NCBI GenBank assembly: GCA_963758025.1
Contig: CAVWUA010000023.1
Location: 1-64,000 of the forward strand
DNA length: 64,000 bases
Direction of reading: 5' to 3'
From: CAVWUA01 sp963758025
GTDB lineage: Bacteria > Planctomycetota > Planctomycetia > Isosphaerales > Isosphaeraceae
Shown here piece by piece: positions 1 through 8,640 of the stretch (its first letter is position 1; every line of letters begins with the position of its first letter). Below the pieces are notes generated by a model. It did not search any database and had not been told where the DNA came from. It saw only the letters and a list, made by a program, of their open reading frames with translations. The translations under genes were made by a program, and so were the position numbers.

Positions 1-907
1 CGGCGGGTGATGGAAGACGAACCGTGGGTGCTGCGCCAGCCACGCCTGAACCTGCTTGCCCTTGTGCATCCTCAGGTTGTCCAGGACCACATGGATGGTC
101 TTGACCGTCGCGGGGATCTCCCGGTTCAGTTGCTCCAGGAAGACGATGAACTCGACCTGCCGCTTCCGCTCGGCAGTCCACCCGTAGACCTTGCCGGTCC
201 GCGTGTCGAACGCGGCGAACAGGTTCAACGCACCGCACCGCCCGTATTCGTGCTCGACGCGGACGGGCCGCTTGGGCTGTGCTGCCAGGGTCGGCGACGT
301 GCGTGGTCGTGGCTGCAAGCTGGTCTTCTCGTCCACACACAGCACGACCTCGTCGTCGCACAGCGGCCGGGTATACAGGTCGGAGATCTCCTGGACGGCC
401 GCCGCGAACGCCTCATCCCTGGGGATCTTGGGGGAGAGCCAGAGGTGATGCCGCCAGGGCTTCAAGTGGTGGTGCCCCAAGATTCGCCGGACGGTCTCCG
501 GGGAGATACTCGGCACCACGCCCTCGTCGGCCAGTTGACGGGCCATCTCTCGGCAGTCCCAGAGGGACAGGGAGCGGCCATGGTCATCAGGCCACTCGCA
601 GGCCATCTTGACCGGGTGCCGCACGACCTCGGGGGGAAAAGACCGGCTTGCGGCCGGGACGAGGCTTGTCACGGAGACCGGCGAGCCCGGAGCCCGATAA
701 CGTTCGGCCCGCTTGCGGACGTGCCGCACACTCAGGCCGCAGAGTTGGGCGGCCTCCTTCAGGGTCTTGCCCTGCTCGAGCAGGAGCAGGGCGACAGCCC
801 CGGCACGCCAACCCGGCACGGCAAGTCGTCGCCCGCTGCCAGTGCTCGATCTCGGCTCGGTCTTCCGGAGTCAGGGCGATGGTCAGGGAGGATTTGCGGC
901 CCCGCAT
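1..907 (-). pseudogene. IS630 family transposase, frameshifted and partial
   Basis: Translating the minus strand from the ATG at 905-907 gives an HTH-type N-terminus (MRGRKSSLTIALTPEDRAEI) followed by typical IS630 segments that lie in alternating frames: AVALLLLEQGKTLKEAAQLC, then GLAGLRDKPRPGRKPVFSP, then EVVRHPVKMACEWPDDHG. At least three frame changes lie near 796, 690 and 640. From about 635 to the window edge one frame is open and carries the DDE-domain motifs VVLCVDEKTS (first Asp) and IHVVLDNLRMHKG (second Asp). The catalytic Glu would lie beyond position 1. A 319-residue antisense reading frame covers the same DNA and is a shadow. The copy is probably inactive unless the breaks are sequencing errors. 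Confidence 0.82.
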
Positions 908-966
908 GGCGATATCAAGGTTTCAAGGTGTGTGACGAAGAGAAGGAGACCCGCCAGCCGTCATGA
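1..966 (-). mobile_element. IS630-type insertion sequence remnant, cut by the left edge
   Basis: A reading-frame-damaged IS630-family transposase fills this stretch on the minus strand. The right end of the element lies somewhere between the transposase start (907) and the antiporter operon (1167). I could not identify terminal inverted repeats or a TA target duplication, because the other end is outside the window. The element lies downstream of mrpD, whose stop codon is intact, so it did not truncate that gene. Confidence 0.7.
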
Positions 967-1167
967 TCGGCCATCCGGCCGAAGTCGTCAATTCGTTACC
1001 CTTTCTCTGCGGCGTTGTACTAAGTTGTGACGTCCCATCTGGATCAAACGCGACGGCCTCTCGATGCGGTTGGCGAAGATGAGGAGTAGGTAAAGGCGCG
1101 GCATAGGGCCGGCCATGTCCCTCCGCGCCGCGAGATGGTCATGAAGTTGGTCCAAAACGCCGGGTCG

Positions 1168-2985
1168 TCAATGGTGGACGAGAAAGAAGAGAAGGCCCCC
1201 CAGCACGGCGACACCGACGATGAGCCACGTCGTATAGTCGCCGATGTGGCCGCTGTGCAGGGCGCGGAGGAGGGACACGAGCGGCGTCCAAGACCAATCG
1301 GCCAGTCGTGAAGGAGCCGCCGGCAAGCGATGCCGGAAGAGGACGCAAATCGCCAGGATCACCGCTCCCGCCGTCGAGGTGAGGGAGGCTCCGATTCCCC
1401 GCGAATCGCCCGAGACCGTCCCGACGGGGGCATAGGTTGGAAGGTGAAACCCGTCAAAAGTTTCATTAATATAACGTGTCCGATCCTCGAACCGCGTCGC
1501 GGCCGGAATCATCCGACCAGTCGGACGGGGGATCAAACCCAGGGCCATTGCGCCGGCGAGCAAGACCGTCGCGGGGGCGATCATCATCCAGGGGGTCCGA
1601 TCCGAGGCGGTGCGTGTCTCTGGGAGATCCGTTTCCGAGGGAGTGGCGTCCGTATGATCAGAACCCCAGCCCAGAAAGATCCGCCCGGCGGCTCGGAGGA
1701 CTGCCCCGCCGGTCAGGATCGTGCCGAGCAGGAGGACCCAGGAGACCCAGGCGAGGCCCGAGGCATCGGCGGTGTGCTCGATCATCGCTTTGCCGTGACT
1801 CGTCACGAACGGAGGCAGACCCGCGAGGGCGCCGCCGCTGAGCGTGAAGAGGATCCCCGTGTACGGAAGCCCTCGGCCTCGGCCCCGCAATGCGAGCTCA
1901 TCAACGGTCGAAAGGCGATGCAGCACGATGCCGACGGTCAGAAACAGCGTGCCCTTGATCAGGCCGTGGCCGACGGCGTAGAGGGCCGTGCCGGCCAGGG
2001 CGCTCGGGTCGAGCAGGGCCAGGCCGATCAGCAACATGCCCATGTGACTGATCGTCGAAAAGGCAAGCAGACGTTTGAGGTTTCGTTGAGAAAAACACAT
2101 GATGCCGCCGAGCAGCGTCGTGAGTGTCCCGACACCGAGCCAGAGGTCGCGGACTGATCCGGCGCCGGATCGAGTGGGCCGGAAAAGACCACCCAGTAAA
2201 TCCGCGCCAGAGCATAGAGGGCGAGGGTGCTCAAGGCCCCCGAAAACAAGACGCAAACCGGCGTCGGCGCCAGTGCGTAAGCGTCCGGATGCCAGAAGTG
2301 GAACGGAACCAGGCCCGCCTTGACGAACAGCCCCGCCGCGATCAGGACGAAGGCCCCCAGGATGAGCGCGTCGGCCGGGCCGTCGCCCAGCGTGCGGCCG
2401 ATCTGCGCGAGGTTCAGAGCCCGTCCGGCCGTAGAGCAGCGCGATTCCGATCAGGAACAACACCGACCCCAGGCTATTGATGACGGCGAAGATCAAAGCT
2501 CCTTCGATCGCCTCGGACGACTCGATCTTGTACCCGCTCAAGGCATAGGCCGCCACGCTCATCAGCTCGAAAAAGACAAACATGTTGAACAAGTCGCCGC
2601 TGAGGCAGAAGCCGACCATCGCGCCGAGCAGGACGAGCATCAGGACGTGATAGAGCGTCCCCGCCGAATCGAAGTAGCGTCCGCTGTAAAACAGGGCGGC
2701 GGTCGCCAGCAAGGCGCTCAACGCGGCGGCACCGGCGCCGATCGGGTCGATGACGAACGCGATTCCTGGCGCGACGCTACCCCTCGGCCGCCAGTGGCCG
2801 AACCAGTAAACCAGGGTTCCGGGATCGGACCGCACGACCAGCAGGATGCAAAGGACCGTCACGATCGCCGCCGTGACGGTCGCGAGGAGGTCCACCAGGA
2901 GGCGGGGCATGAGCCGCGCCGCACCGACCAGGGCGGCCGCGACCAGGAACGGAAGGACCACGGGCAACGGCGGGAGGTCACTCAC
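1168..2985 (-). CDS. mrpD: Mrp/Mbh-type antiporter subunit D (NuoL/M/N-like), compensated frameshift
   Basis: This is the large multi-TM ion-translocating subunit of a multisubunit cation/proton antiporter, related to complex I NuoM/N and to MbhH. It starts with GTG at 2985, which overlaps the mrpC stop (GTGA). N-terminal TM helices lead to the conserved TM5 glutamate in FFELMSVAAYAL (about residue 140). Around residues 190-277 (about 2420-2155) the single open frame is the wrong one. The correct sequence there is in another frame and includes the conserved lysine segment FVKAGLVPFHFWHPDAYAL and ALYALARIYWVVFSG. The original frame resumes at DLWLGVGTLTTLLGG. Two compensating indels therefore lie within one uninterrupted ORF. 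The C-terminus ends in a TM helix (LIVGVAVLGGLLFFLVHH), so the gene is full length at about 605 residues. Confidence 0.88.
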   Translation of the reverse strand: MSDLPPLPVVLPFLVAAALVGAARLMPRLLVDLLATVTAAIVTVLCILLVVRSDPGTLVYWFGHWRPRGSVAPGIAFVIDPIGAGAAALSALLATAALFYSGRYFDSAGTLYHVLMLVLLGAMVGFCLSGDLFNMFVFFELMSVAAYALSGYKIESSEAIEGALIFAVINSLGSVLFLIGIALLYGRTGSEPRADRPHAGRRPGRRAHPGGLRPDRGGAVRQGGPGSVPLLASGRLRTGADAGLRLVFGGLEHPRPLCSGADLLGGLFRPTRSGAGSVRDLWLGVGTLTTLLGGIMCFSQRNLKRLLAFSTISHMGMLLIGLALLDPSALAGTALYAVGHGLIKGTLFLTVGIVLHRLSTVDELALRGRGRGLPYTGILFTLSGGALAGLPPFVTSHGKAMIEHTADASGLAWVSWVLLLGTILTGGAVLRAAGRIFLGWGSDHTDATPSETDLPETRTASDRTPWMMIAPATVLLAGAMALGLIPRPTGRMIPAATRFEDRTRYINETFDGFHLPTYAPVGTVSGDSRGIGASLTSTAGAVILAICVLFRHRLPAAPSRLADWSWTPLVSLLRALHSGHIGDYTTWLIVGVAVLGGLLFFLVHH

Positions 2986-3335
2986 GATGCTCGGTCTCTC
3001 GCGGGCCGCAACTCATTGGGGTCGATCGTGCCTCGCCGCTTGTGGACCTGCACGGCGAGGGCGAGCAGGAGGGCCGTCACCGTGGCCCCGACCACGATGT
3101 CCGTGAGCACCAGAGCCTGAACGACCGGATCGACCGCGGGGGAGCCGGGGGGCTTGTCGGCGAAGATCGGGGCCGAACCGCCGACGCGGTAGCCGAGAGA
3201 GAGCAGCAGGACATACGTTGCCGACTGCACGACCGCCAGGCAGATGACCAGGTGGATCAGGTTGCGGCTGGTGACGATCCCGTACAGGCCGATCAAGACC
3301 AGCCAGGCCGCCACCCCATACGACAAGACGCTCAT
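2982..3335 (-). CDS. mrpC: Mrp/Mbh-type antiporter subunit C (NuoK-like)
   Basis: This 117-residue membrane protein has three TM helices (residues about 5-24, 29-50, 74-98). NuoK/MrpC hallmarks are RNLIHLVICLAVVQSATYVLLLSLGYR and VDPVVQALVLTDIVVGATVTALLLAL. The ATG at 3333-3335 overlaps the mrpB stop by ATGA, and its own TGA overlaps the mrpD GTG. It sits in the inner membrane next to MrpD and is thought to help shape the ion path. The frame is intact. The C-terminal tail is short and charged. Confidence 0.92.
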   Translation of the reverse strand: MSVLSYGVAAWLVLIGLYGIVTSRNLIHLVICLAVVQSATYVLLLSLGYRVGGSAPIFADKPPGSPAVDPVVQALVLTDIVVGATVTALLLALAVQVHKRRGTIDPNELRPARDRAS

Positions 3336-4093
3336 CGCTTCTCCCCCGGTTCCTCCGTGCGTGTTTCTTCGAGAAATTCCGAGAACAGCAGCGAGAACCC
3401 GGCCGCGACCTCCAGGCCGACTGACAGGTTGATCAGCGGGATCGTGCCGGCCGAGAGCAGCGCCCCGGTCTTCCCGAGCGGGAGCACATTCTCCAGGAAG
3501 GCACCTCCGGCCAAGAGACAGGCCAGACCGATAAGGACATACCCTCCTGCGCCCAGAGCCTCGCCCAGGTCGAGCCAGGGTTTCGGCGCGAGGCGGCGGT
3601 ACGCCTTGTAGCCGGCCGTCAGATAGACCAGCAGCGCGCAGGTGCCCAGGACCGCACCCCCTTGAAAGCCCCCGCCGGGTGTTAAATGGGCGTGGAGCAC
3701 GATGTAGAGTCCGAACAGAACCGTGACACCGATCATCAGTGGTCCCGACCATTGCACGGCCTCGCTCCGCCAGTAGAGGACCCGGTCGGCTTGCCCCCCG
3801 GGTTGCGCCTGTTCCGATTCCCCCCGACGCTCTCGAAGGAGCAACGAGACGCCCGCGACGGCCGCGAACAGGATAAATTCCTCGCCGAGTGTATCCAGCG
3901 CGCGGATGTCGAAGTTGACCGTGGTGACGGCATTGGTCGCGTGTCGCTCCGGTACGGCGGTCGCGTTGACGAGGTCCCCGTACGTCCCCAGCGGGCGGCC
4001 GAAGGTGGGCAGGCCTCGCAGGCTGCCGAGCAGGATCAGGCCGAGGCCGCCCGCCGCGGCCAGAAAGACGAACGTCCGAACGCGGTCGCTCAT
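3332..4093 (-). CDS. mrpB: Mrp/Mbh-type antiporter subunit: MrpA C-terminal domain fused to MrpB
   Basis: This 253-residue membrane protein combines two pieces. Residues 1-85 match the C-terminal piece of MrpA/MbhE (VTTVNFDIRALDTLGEEFIL, then FAAVAGVSLLLR). Residues about 110-245 match MnhB/MrpB (GPLMIGVTVLFGLYIVLHAH, LTPGGGFQGGAVLG). Translation starts at the ATG at 4091-4093, overlapping the stop of the DUF4040 gene by ATGA. This arrangement is like the MbhE+MbhF part of archaeal membrane-bound hydrogenases and of group-3 Mrp antiporters. The frame is intact, and the gene is translationally coupled on both sides. Confidence 0.9.
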   Translation of the reverse strand: MSDRVRTFVFLAAAGGLGLILLGSLRGLPTFGRPLGTYGDLVNATAVPERHATNAVTTVNFDIRALDTLGEEFILFAAVAGVSLLLRERRGESEQAQPGGQADRVLYWRSEAVQWSGPLMIGVTVLFGLYIVLHAHLTPGGGFQGGAVLGTCALLVYLTAGYKAYRRLAPKPWLDLGEALGAGGYVLIGLACLLAGGAFLENVLPLGKTGALLSAGTIPLINLSVGLEVAAGFSLLFSEFLEETRTEEPGEKR

Positions 4094-4351
4094 GAGGTCT
4101 CCTCCACGCTGTCGGGCTCATTCTGAACGTTGGCGAGAGCCACCAGCAGCATCAGCGGCAGGGCCGCCGCGCCGACGGTCGCCTCGGAGAGAGCGACGTC
4201 GGGGGCTTTGAGCAGCAGGAAAAGGATGGTCAGCGCCATGCCGTAAAGACTCAGCACCACCGCCTGACGTTTCGGGTCGCGCAGTCAACACGACGACCGT
4301 GCCGACACCTGCGACCAGGAGAAATCCCGCGCCCTGGAGCAGTTCCATCAT
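4090..4351 (-). CDS. DUF4040 / MbhD-like antiporter subunit, one frameshift
   Basis: This small subunit starts MMELLQGAGFLLVAGVGTVVVLT (ATGs at 4349-4351 and 4346-4348). After a break near 4285 it continues in another frame as RDPKRQAVVLSLYGMALTIL, LKAPDVALSEATVGAAALPL and MLLVALANVQNEPDSVEETS. The APDVALSEATVG motif is diagnostic of the DUF4040 segment found in MrpA and MbhD. The reconstructed length is about 86 residues with three TM helices. Its stop overlaps the ATG of the following subunit. The break lies where the sequence reads as a gapped GACCCGAAA codon series, so a single-base error is likely. Confidence 0.82.
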
Positions 4352-4675
4352 GGCGAGTCCTCCTCGGCCTCGGCCTCGGCCTCGGGGATCGAGAGGTCCC
4401 CGGCGCCGGACCCACTCGGCCCGCGCGGTGGCGTGCGTCACGATTGGCCCGACGAGCAGCGCCGCGAGGGCGACCAGGATGGCCTTGATCCCCGCTTGCG
4501 AGAGGCCCTCCCGCAGAACCACCGCGGCGGCGAGGGCGGTCGGCCCGACGATCGCCACCGGGCCGACCACGTGAAACCTGTCGAATGCGCCTCGCAGGAC
4601 CAGCAGACCAAGGGCGCCGAGCAGCGCCGAAACCACCCCGAGCCCCAGCAGCGCCAGGGCCACCCGATCCCCCAT
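4348..4675 (-). CDS. mrpG: Mrp/Mbh-type antiporter subunit G, one frameshift near the C-terminus
   Basis: The ATG at 4673-4675 begins MGDRVALALLGLGVVSALLG, followed by LVLRGAFDRFHVVGPVAIVG and LREGLSQAGIKAILVALAAL, which are typical MrpG/PhaG features with three TM helices. As printed, the frame reads on through a (GGCCGA)n tract into the next gene. One base added in the GGGG run near 4405 instead gives an acidic tail DLSIPEAEAEAEEDSP and a TGA that overlaps the next ATG, matching the ATGA pattern of the whole operon. The protein supports assembly and ion specificity of the antiporter in the membrane. Confidence 0.83.
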
Positions 4676-4677
4676 GT

Positions 4678-4930
4678 TCACAGCCGGCGCCTCCAGAAAG
4701 TGGGCGAAGACCAGCCCGGACGGATACGACAGCACCACGAAGGCCAGGGCGATATCGAAGATCGACGGTTGACCGAAGGCCTCAGCCAGCACCATGAGGA
4801 TCAGCACGGTGATCGTGCCCGCCAGTTCCAGCGCGGCCAGTCCATCCGCCATCGGTTCGCGCACCATCACGACCCCACAAGGGACGAGCCCCACCATCAG
4901 CACGAGTGCGGCGGCAAGCCAAAAGGTCAT
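4678..4930 (-). CDS. mrpF: Mrp/Mbh-type antiporter subunit F, apparent fusion caused by one extra base
   Basis: The ATG at 4928-4930 (overlapping the mrpE stop by ATGA) begins MTFWLAAALVLMVGLVPCGV. Three TM helices and the MrpF pattern DGLAALELAGTITVLILMVL and FDIALAFVVLSYPSGLVFAHF follow. As printed, the frame runs into mrpG through FLEAPAVN. Removing one G near 4692 gives FLERRL followed by TGA at 4678-4680, just before the mrpG ATG, which is the normal length (about 84 residues) and ending for this family. The apparent F-G fusion is therefore probably not real. Confidence 0.82.
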
Positions 4931-5415
4931 AGCGGCCACTCCCGGTCCCCGTTGCCGGGCATCTTTGCTGAGGAAACGAGTTGATGAATCATCATGCGAT
5001 CGCAAGTCCTGTCGATCGTGATGACGTAGCTGTTCGGCTCCAGGCTGACCCCGAAAATCACCGCCGCTCGTCGTGCCGCCGATCTCGGGTCGTCTCCGCC
5101 CGGATCAAAAGGAATGACCCGAAAACACCCCGGCACGCATCGGCCAGATGCGGGACAACGCAGGATCTTCCGATAGACGATCCAGCAATCCGAAACCGCC
5201 TGTACGGCAAGTCGTCCCGCGAGAGACGCCTGGATCGGTCGCGGTGCGAAGGCGATACCGATCCGATGCCGGACCACCACGACCGCCAGCGCCGCCAGCG
5301 CCGACGCGATGAGTCCCGCGACGATCTCGGCCGGTTCCTGACTCTCGGTCAGAAGCAGATACAGCACGAGCAGGAGAACGCCGCGACCGGCCCACGCCGT
5401 CGCCCCCGTCCTCAT
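4927..5415 (-). CDS. mrpE: Mrp/Mbh-type antiporter subunit E
   Basis: This first gene of the operon encodes about 162 residues. It carries N-terminal TM helices (GRGVLLLVLYLLLTES, AGLIASALAALAVVVV) and the MnhE/MbhA signature (SDCWIVYRKILRCP, VSLEPNSYVITIDR). I chose the ATG at 5415 because a GAGGAGG sequence sits about 11 bases upstream. ATGs at 5442 or 5538 are in frame but less well supported. The position after ITPNS-type residues (SLEPNSYVI) is conserved in the family. The stop overlaps mrpF by ATGA. A promoter is expected in the 5416-5760 gap. Confidence 0.86.
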   Translation of the reverse strand: MRTGATAWAGRGVLLLVLYLLLTESQEPAEIVAGLIASALAALAVVVVRHRIGIAFAPRPIQASLAGRLAVQAVSDCWIVYRKILRCPASGRCVPGCFRVIPFDPGGDDPRSAARRAAVIFGVSLEPNSYVITIDRTCDRMMIHQLVSSAKMPGNGDREWPL

Positions 5416-5760
5416 CCCCGTCGCATCCTCCTCGGCTCGCATGGTCGATCTCGCCCGGATACGATCACCGATCCCCCTTCTCACTCTCCGCAAAGAACAG
5501 TCAAGTGTTGATAGCAAATTCAGTACCAATCGCAACATGCCCGGCGACCGATTTCGGCATGTCCGTCAAGGGCCGATCCACCCGCGCGACCCACTCCGAT
5601 TCTCGCTCCGCCGTGGGAATGAGATCGGCACGAAAAATGCTGTTGAAACGTTATTTTGCGAATACTGGAACAGTCTCGTAGCTCGTAGATCCCCGGATGG
5701 TAGGCGGCACCACCGCGCATAAAACAATACACAAACACAACATTACGTTTCTGCTGCGGC
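5416..5760. other. Intergenic region upstream of the antiporter operon
   Basis: These 345 bases lie between the sulfatase stop and the mrpE start, both on the minus strand. They must hold the operon promoter and the end of the sulfatase transcript. A moderately AT-rich stretch lies at 5640-5760. I see no convincing sigma-70 pair, no hairpin with a T tract and no conserved ORF. Confidence 0.5.
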
Positions 5761-7271
5761 CTACCTGGCAGGGGGATTTCTTATGCCTCCAGGCTGGTAG
5801 TTCGGGTTGCGCACAGGGACGACGGCCTCGGTTTCCGCGAGGAACCGGGTGATGAGCGCGTTCAATTCGTGCACGATCTCGGGTTTCTCGGCGGCGAGGT
5901 TGTTCGTTTCGCCGAGGTCGTCGCGCAGATTGTAGAGTTCGAGCCGGTCGGTGCCGTCCTCGTTCCGCGCGAAGAGACGGATGAGCTTCCAATCGCCGCG
6001 CCGCACGCTTGTTCCAGGATGCTGGCCGCTGGCAGGCGTATCGTGCGGGAAGTGGCAGAAGATCGCGTCGCGCCGAGCGTGCCTCCTTTCAGCGCGGGCA
6101 CGATGCTCAGGCCGTCGGGTTTCGCGTCCTCCGGCATCAGCACGCCGGCCATGTTGAGGATCGTGGGCATCCAGTCGATGCTCTGGATCACGGTCTCGTT
6201 GGTCGTGCCCGCCTCGGTGACGCCCGGCCAGACGACGATGCAAGGCTCGCGGACGCCCCCTTCATAGAGGCTGGCCTTGCCGTTTCGTAGCGGCAGATTG
6301 CTCGTCGGCGGCGCGGTCATGTCCGCCTGAAATCGGGCGCTCTTGTGTGTCGCCGTCGGGCCTCTGCCGCCCCAACTTATGCCGCCGTTGTCGGAGAAAA
6401 AGATGATGATGGTCCTGTCCGCGATGCCGCATTCCTCGATCGCGTCGAGCACACGACCCACGCCGTCGTCGAGACTCTCGACCATGGCGGCATAGACCGG
6501 GTTGCGCTGGGGATTTTGCGAATCGACGCCCTTACGATACTTCGCGACGAGTTCGGCCTTCGCGTCGTAGGGGGCGTGGACGCTGAACTGCCAGTAGTTC
6601 GCGAAGAACGGCCGGTCCCGGTTCTCGCGGATGAAGGCGACGACCCGGGACGAGAGCGTGTCCTCGATATGTTCGCCGGGCTTCCCCTCGACGCCGAGCC
6701 TGGCGGGAAACTTCCAGGGCGCGACGTAACTACCTGCCGGTCCCGGCCCTGGCCAGTGCGGCCAGTCCTCATCGAAGCCGTGCTGGAGCGCCGAATAGGG
6801 CTCCGGCCCGAGATGCCACTTGCCGAAGTGCCCGGTGCGATACCCCGCCTTGCGCAGGACCTCCGGCAGCGTGACGTAGTCCGGCTTTAACCGCGTGATG
6901 CTGTCGGCGACGAGTACGGGCACGTTCGGGTTTCCCTTCGTGAGCCGCTTCTCCAGGACGACCCGGGGCAGGTGGCACACCGGCGCCGTGATGCCGGTCC
7001 GCGCCGGCCACAATCCCGTGAGCACGCTGCTCCGGGTGGGCGAACAGAGCGGGTTCGCCGCGTAGGCCTGGGTAAACCTCACGCCTTTCGCGGCGAGTCG
7101 GTCGAGGTTCGGCGTCTGGTGAAACGTGCTGCCGTAGCAACTCAGGTCCCGCCAGCCGAGGTCATCGGCCATGATGAAAAGGATGTTTGGTTTGCCGGTC
7201 TCGGCGGCGTGGAGCGCGGCCGGAAGGGCCAGCAGCAGGGCGGCGAGGACCGAGATGTTACGTTTTCTCAT
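5761..7271 (-). CDS. Arylsulfatase-family (S1) sulfatase, one frameshift
   Basis: This is an exported sulfatase of about 502 residues that would remove sulfate esters from polysaccharides. The start chosen (ATG at 7271) gives a clean signal peptide (MRKRNISVLAALLLALPAAL, HAA). The metal-binding start NILFIMADDLGWRDLSCYGS is present, as are the formylglycine motif CSPTRSSVLTG (C-x-P-x-R), GHFGKWHLG, and the second metal site in IIIFFSDNGG. Near 6080 the frame changes. The C-terminal part (HFPHDTPASGQHPGTSVRRG, DWKLIRLFARNEDGTDRLEL YNL) continues in the other frame to the TAG at 5761. A sulfatase-modifying enzyme (FGE/anSME) is not in this window. Confidence 0.88.
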
Positions 7272-7328
7272 ACTGATGAATCCCGTGGGTTGACGCATGG
7301 TTCGCGGTGTGACGTGCGACCCGCCCGA

Positions 7329-8361
7329 TCAACCGGGCGCGTGGTCCATCTCGGCGGTCGTCCGCCCCGACTGCTTCAGGTCGCTCTCGGTGTAGCCGAT
7401 CAGCTCCATCTCGTCGAGGAAGGTCTCTTGCAGGTCCTCGATGTCGTTGTAGTGCCACCATTCCTGCTTCTTGGCGACGGTCTCCCAGCCCTTCTGGGCC
7501 TTGATGCGATGGAACTTGTGCGACGCGAGCAGCTCGGTCAGGTCGAGGTAGTAGGCCTCCGGCATGTCTTTCTCGGTGTTGGAGTAGAACTCGTAGAACT
7601 TCTTCGACTTGGCGGCGATCTTCGTCCCTTGCGAGCCGTCCTGCTTGTCGGTCTTGCAGTAGATCCGCCAGTACACGTCGCCGTCGACCAGCTCCTTCAC
7701 GACCCACCAGCGCTGGTGCTTGCCGCCGGCTGGCTCCATGCTCAGGTCCACGGCGCGGCCGGTGTAGTGGAGGCTGTACTTGCTATTGCCGCCGGTGTGC
7801 TTGAAGGTGTTGATCGGGTTGCGCCAGGTGTCGGAGTAGTAATCGTTCTTGTCCTTGCCGGTGGGAACGATCATGCCGCCCTTCTTCTCGGCGTCAACGA
7901 TGGCCTCCTTCCATAGCTTCGCCACGTCGTCCCGCAACTTGCCGCCATCGATCTTGACGATCTTGTAGATGCCGAGCGGCAGGCGATACGACTTGTCGAT
8001 CCAGAGGCGGACCTCCTTGGCGGTGGCCTGGTCGCAGATGCCTGTTGCCTTGCCGGCCCAGGGGACGGTGGGGATCTGGACGGCGTTGGCCATGCGGAAT
8101 TTGCGCCCGCGTGCCGCTGGAACCGTCGGACCGCGCGCTCGGTGCCGGCGCCGTAGGAACCGTCGTCCCCCCTTTCTTGAGGTAGCCCAGCACGATCAGG
8201 TCCCGCTGAAGGTCGCTGACATACGTACCCGGGACGTTGGCCTTGAGCTTCTTCGTCTTCGCGTACTTCTCGTCGATGCTCCCCTTCACGAGCTTCAGAG
8301 TGGCATCATCCCAGTAATCGGCCGGCTTCGGTGGAGCCGACGGAGCGGCGATGTCTGACAT
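7329..8361 (-). CDS. Peptidoglycan-binding domain plus M15-type D-Ala-D-Ala carboxypeptidase-like peptidase, two frameshifts
   Basis: The ATG at 8361 has GAGGAGG eight bases upstream. Residues about 25-85 read LQRDLIVLGYLKKG, then in a second frame DDGSYGAGTERAVRRFQRHA, which is a PG_binding_1 domain. A second break near 8100 leads to the C-terminal frame. That frame carries the M15/VanY zinc motifs SLHYTGRAVDLSM (S-x-H-x6-D) and EWWHYN (E-x-x-H) inside a roughly 255-residue catalytic part. I see no signal peptide or TM segment, unlike housekeeping carboxypeptidases. The enzyme may therefore be released by lysis or an unusual route, or act as an endolysin-like protein. Breaks lie near 8175 (a G run) and 8100. 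Confidence 0.8.
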
Positions 8362-8530
8362 CGGACGATCCTCCTCAGAGCAAGTGATTTCCGGTTATGA
8401 AGAGACGTTCTCCTTGAGTCGAGGACCTCCAACGGAGGCGGGGGCGAGACGCGCGATGAGCGTGGGCCTGCCACTGTCGGGTCCGTCGGCTGGTACACGG
8501 CCTCGAAGAACCGCCGAGCCAGTTTCCCTT

Positions 8531-8546
8531 GGGGGGCTCACCCCCC
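8531..8546. terminator. GC hairpin downstream of the YkgJ-type gene
   Basis: Six Gs (8531-8536) pair perfectly with six Cs (8541-8546) across a CTCA loop, about 95 bases after the stop of the minus-strand gene at 8641. There is no T tract on either strand, so the terminator role is uncertain. Confidence 0.25.
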
Positions 8547-8640
8547 GGATATCACCGGCCTCGCCCCATCGCCCAGTCTATCCTCCCTCGCCGCCGAACC
8601 GGAAAGAGGATGTTCCCCTCGTCGCATTTTTCCCACGCGC

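Noticed and set aside
7..966. Long plus-strand ORF of 319 codons
   Set aside because: It is antisense to the IS630 transposase and contains no recognisable domain.
2320..3120. Plus-strand ORF of 266 codons inside mrpD/mrpC
   Set aside because: Highly charged shadow without homologous features opposite real antiporter genes.
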